A stretch of DNA of 6,579 nt from an uncultured Armatimonadota bacterium (GTDB lineage Bacteria; Armatimonadota; Fimbriimonadia; Fimbriimonadales; Fimbriimonadaceae), in contig CAMLEL010000140.1 of the NCBI GenBank assembly GCA_946478935.1, positions 1 to 6,579 on the forward strand, given 5' to 3'. Below, in pieces: positions 5,917 to 6,579 of the stretch. Each line of letters opens with the position of its first letter. The first letter of the stretch is position 1. The position numbers were made by a program, and so were the translations under genes. The notes below the pieces were generated by a model that was not told where the DNA came from, did not search any database, and saw nothing but the letters and a program-made list of their open reading frames with translations.

Positions 5917-6454
5917 ATCTACCGAGAGAGCATTCACATTGACCGAAGTTATCGTTGTCGGTGCAATTCTGGGGTTGCTTATTTCGATTTTGCATCCGAT
6001 TATTGGATCAGCAAAGCGAAAGGCGTCGGAGAACCAATGCATTTCAAACCTTCGACAGATCGGGATTGCAACTGCTTTGTATCGAGAAACTCACGACGGA
6101 GCCGAAGTAGGGAGTCCAGCGCAGATGGGACTTCCTCCGATGCGTGAAGTTAGTAGACAATTGATAGAACTACGATGCAGGGAGCCCAACTTCAGAAACT
6201 GTACGGGGCCAAACCCGTATCGAATTCACTGGACCCCTTCAGAGTTCGCGACACCAGAGTCGGATGTGGAGTGGAGTAAATATGTCACCGCACGGGGAAC
6301 TAAAAGCATTTTGTACTTTGATTCGGGACATGGGGAAGCCTGTCCAGGGACTGGACTTTCGCTTAACAAATCGATCGCTTCCTTTGTTGACACTTCAGTT
6401 CTTGTGAGGGTTAAGCGACTGACTATAGATAGTCCGGATGGTTTCTTTAATTGA
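5906..6454 (+). CDS. Type IV prepilin-like (pseudopilin) protein
   Basis: A 182-residue protein with a class III (prepilin) leader. A nine-residue basic leader, MAVRSTERA, is followed by FTLTEVIVVGAILGLLISIL (10-29); Glu14 is the conserved fifth residue of the mature protein. Prepilin peptidase would cut between Ala9 and Phe10; most leaders have Gly there. After the helix comes AKRKASENQCISNLRQIGIA (36-55), typical of the large prepilin-type families of Armatimonadota and Planctomycetes. The globular part contains Cys45, Cys91, Cys99 and Cys146. Its end (ILYFDSGHGEACPG, then FVDTSVLVRVKR) recalls the WFDGHV...V.R ending of those families. It probably reaches the envelope through a type II secretion or type IV pilus apparatus, whose machinery is not in the window. 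It overlaps the thioredoxin-like gene, and the next gene starts 10 bases after its stop. Confidence 0.82.
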   Translation: MAVRSTERAFTLTEVIVVGAILGLLISILHPIIGSAKRKASENQCISNLRQIGIATALYRETHDGAEVGSPAQMGLPPMREVSRQLIELRCREPNFRNCTGPNPYRIHWTPSEFATPESDVEWSKYVTARGTKSILYFDSGHGEACPGTGLSLNKSIASFVDTSVLVRVKRLTIDSPDGFFN

Positions 6455-6459
6455 GGTGG
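6453..6459 (+). promoter_or_regulatory. Shine-Dalgarno for the last, truncated gene
   Basis: GAGGTGG overlaps the prepilin stop codon. It lies 5 bases before ATG 6465 and 8 before ATG 6468, which suggests the second ATG could be the true start. Confidence 0.55.
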
Positions 6460-6464
6460 TAGTT

Positions 6465-6579
6465 ATGATGTTGCGAGTTTTTTTGGTTCTTGGCGGCCTG
6501 CTCCTATATCATTTCGGAATGGCATGTACCTGGAATTTTGCTTCCGGTTCGTGTTTGGATGAAAACTGTCGTAGCGGTT
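6465..6579 (+). CDS. Partial secreted cysteine-containing protein (3' end beyond window)
   Basis: The first 38 codons of a frame that runs off the window. They encode a classical signal peptide: Met-Met-Leu-Arg, a hydrophobic core VFLVLGGLLLYHF (5-17) and a likely signal peptidase I site after GMA (18-20). The mature start is Cys- and Asn-containing, with cysteines at 21, 30 and 35 (CTWNFASGSCLDENC). A lipoprotein box is not convincing because residue -3 before Cys21 is Gly rather than Leu/Val/Ile. A good Shine-Dalgarno precedes it, and it starts 10 bases after the prepilin stop, so it is very likely in the same operon. Three cysteines in fifteen residues would make it a natural client of the thioredoxin-like protein two genes upstream. 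No family is recognised from this fragment. Confidence 0.6.
   Translation, partial: MMLRVFLVLGGLLLYHFGMACTWNFASGSCLDENCRSG

Noticed and set aside
6519..6530. Lipoprotein signal (lipobox) in the last gene
   Set aside because: The residues before Cys21 are Gly-Met-Ala rather than Leu/Val/Ile at -3, so an ordinary signal peptidase I site fits better.
1..6579. CRISPR arrays, tRNA/rRNA genes, riboswitches, strong terminators
   Set aside because: No regularly spaced repeats, cloverleaf-like segments or GC-rich hairpin plus T-run were found. Intergenic spaces are all shorter than about 50 bases.

Overview
The window reads as bacterial chromosome at moderately high G+C. It carries a typical sensor kinase, HslV, inositol monophosphatase-type and P-II genes, and most starts are GTG or TTG rather than ATG. 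The prepilin-type protein near the right end begins with an ...RAFTLTE... segment and has a QCISNLRQIG-type stretch after its hydrophobic helix. That style is common in Armatimonadota (Fimbriimonadia-like) genomes, so I tentatively suggest that phylum. Nothing in the window fixes the taxonomy.

Left block (minus strand, 24-1678): an orphan PhoR-type sensor histidine kinase whose stop overlaps the start of a small DUF423 membrane protein by 4 bases (ATGA). No response regulator is present. At the extreme left edge, a 20-codon plus-strand frame (5-67) begins like RNase HI and then stops.

Middle block (plus strand, 1723-5356): a compact run of five genes. They are hslV (without hslU), an inositol-monophosphatase-fold phosphatase, an MFS_3-type exporter, a P-II signal protein (glnB type), and a 159-residue protein that overlaps the P-II stop by 4 bases (GTGA). 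The last protein has the layout of REP-associated/IS200-like (Y1) transposases, but the histidine pair of the catalytic HUH motif is replaced by Glu-Thr-Asn. It looks like a domesticated, catalytically altered transposase relative tied translationally to P-II. This is the most interesting feature of the window.

Right block (5386-6579): base composition falls from roughly 58-62% G+C in sampled 60-base blocks of the middle genes to roughly 38-48%. Three closely packed plus-strand genes follow: a membrane-anchored thioredoxin-like protein (CNSC active site), a type IV prepilin-like protein overlapping it by 11 bases, and the start of a secreted cysteine-containing protein cut by the window end. 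All three products would act at or outside the membrane, and together they look like an accessory surface or secretion cassette.

The kinase and hslV are divergent, with only 44 bases between their starts, so both promoters must be very compact or lie inside the opposing gene. I found no tRNA, rRNA, CRISPR array, insertion-sequence ends or convincing terminator. No gap longer than about 50 bases lacks a gene.
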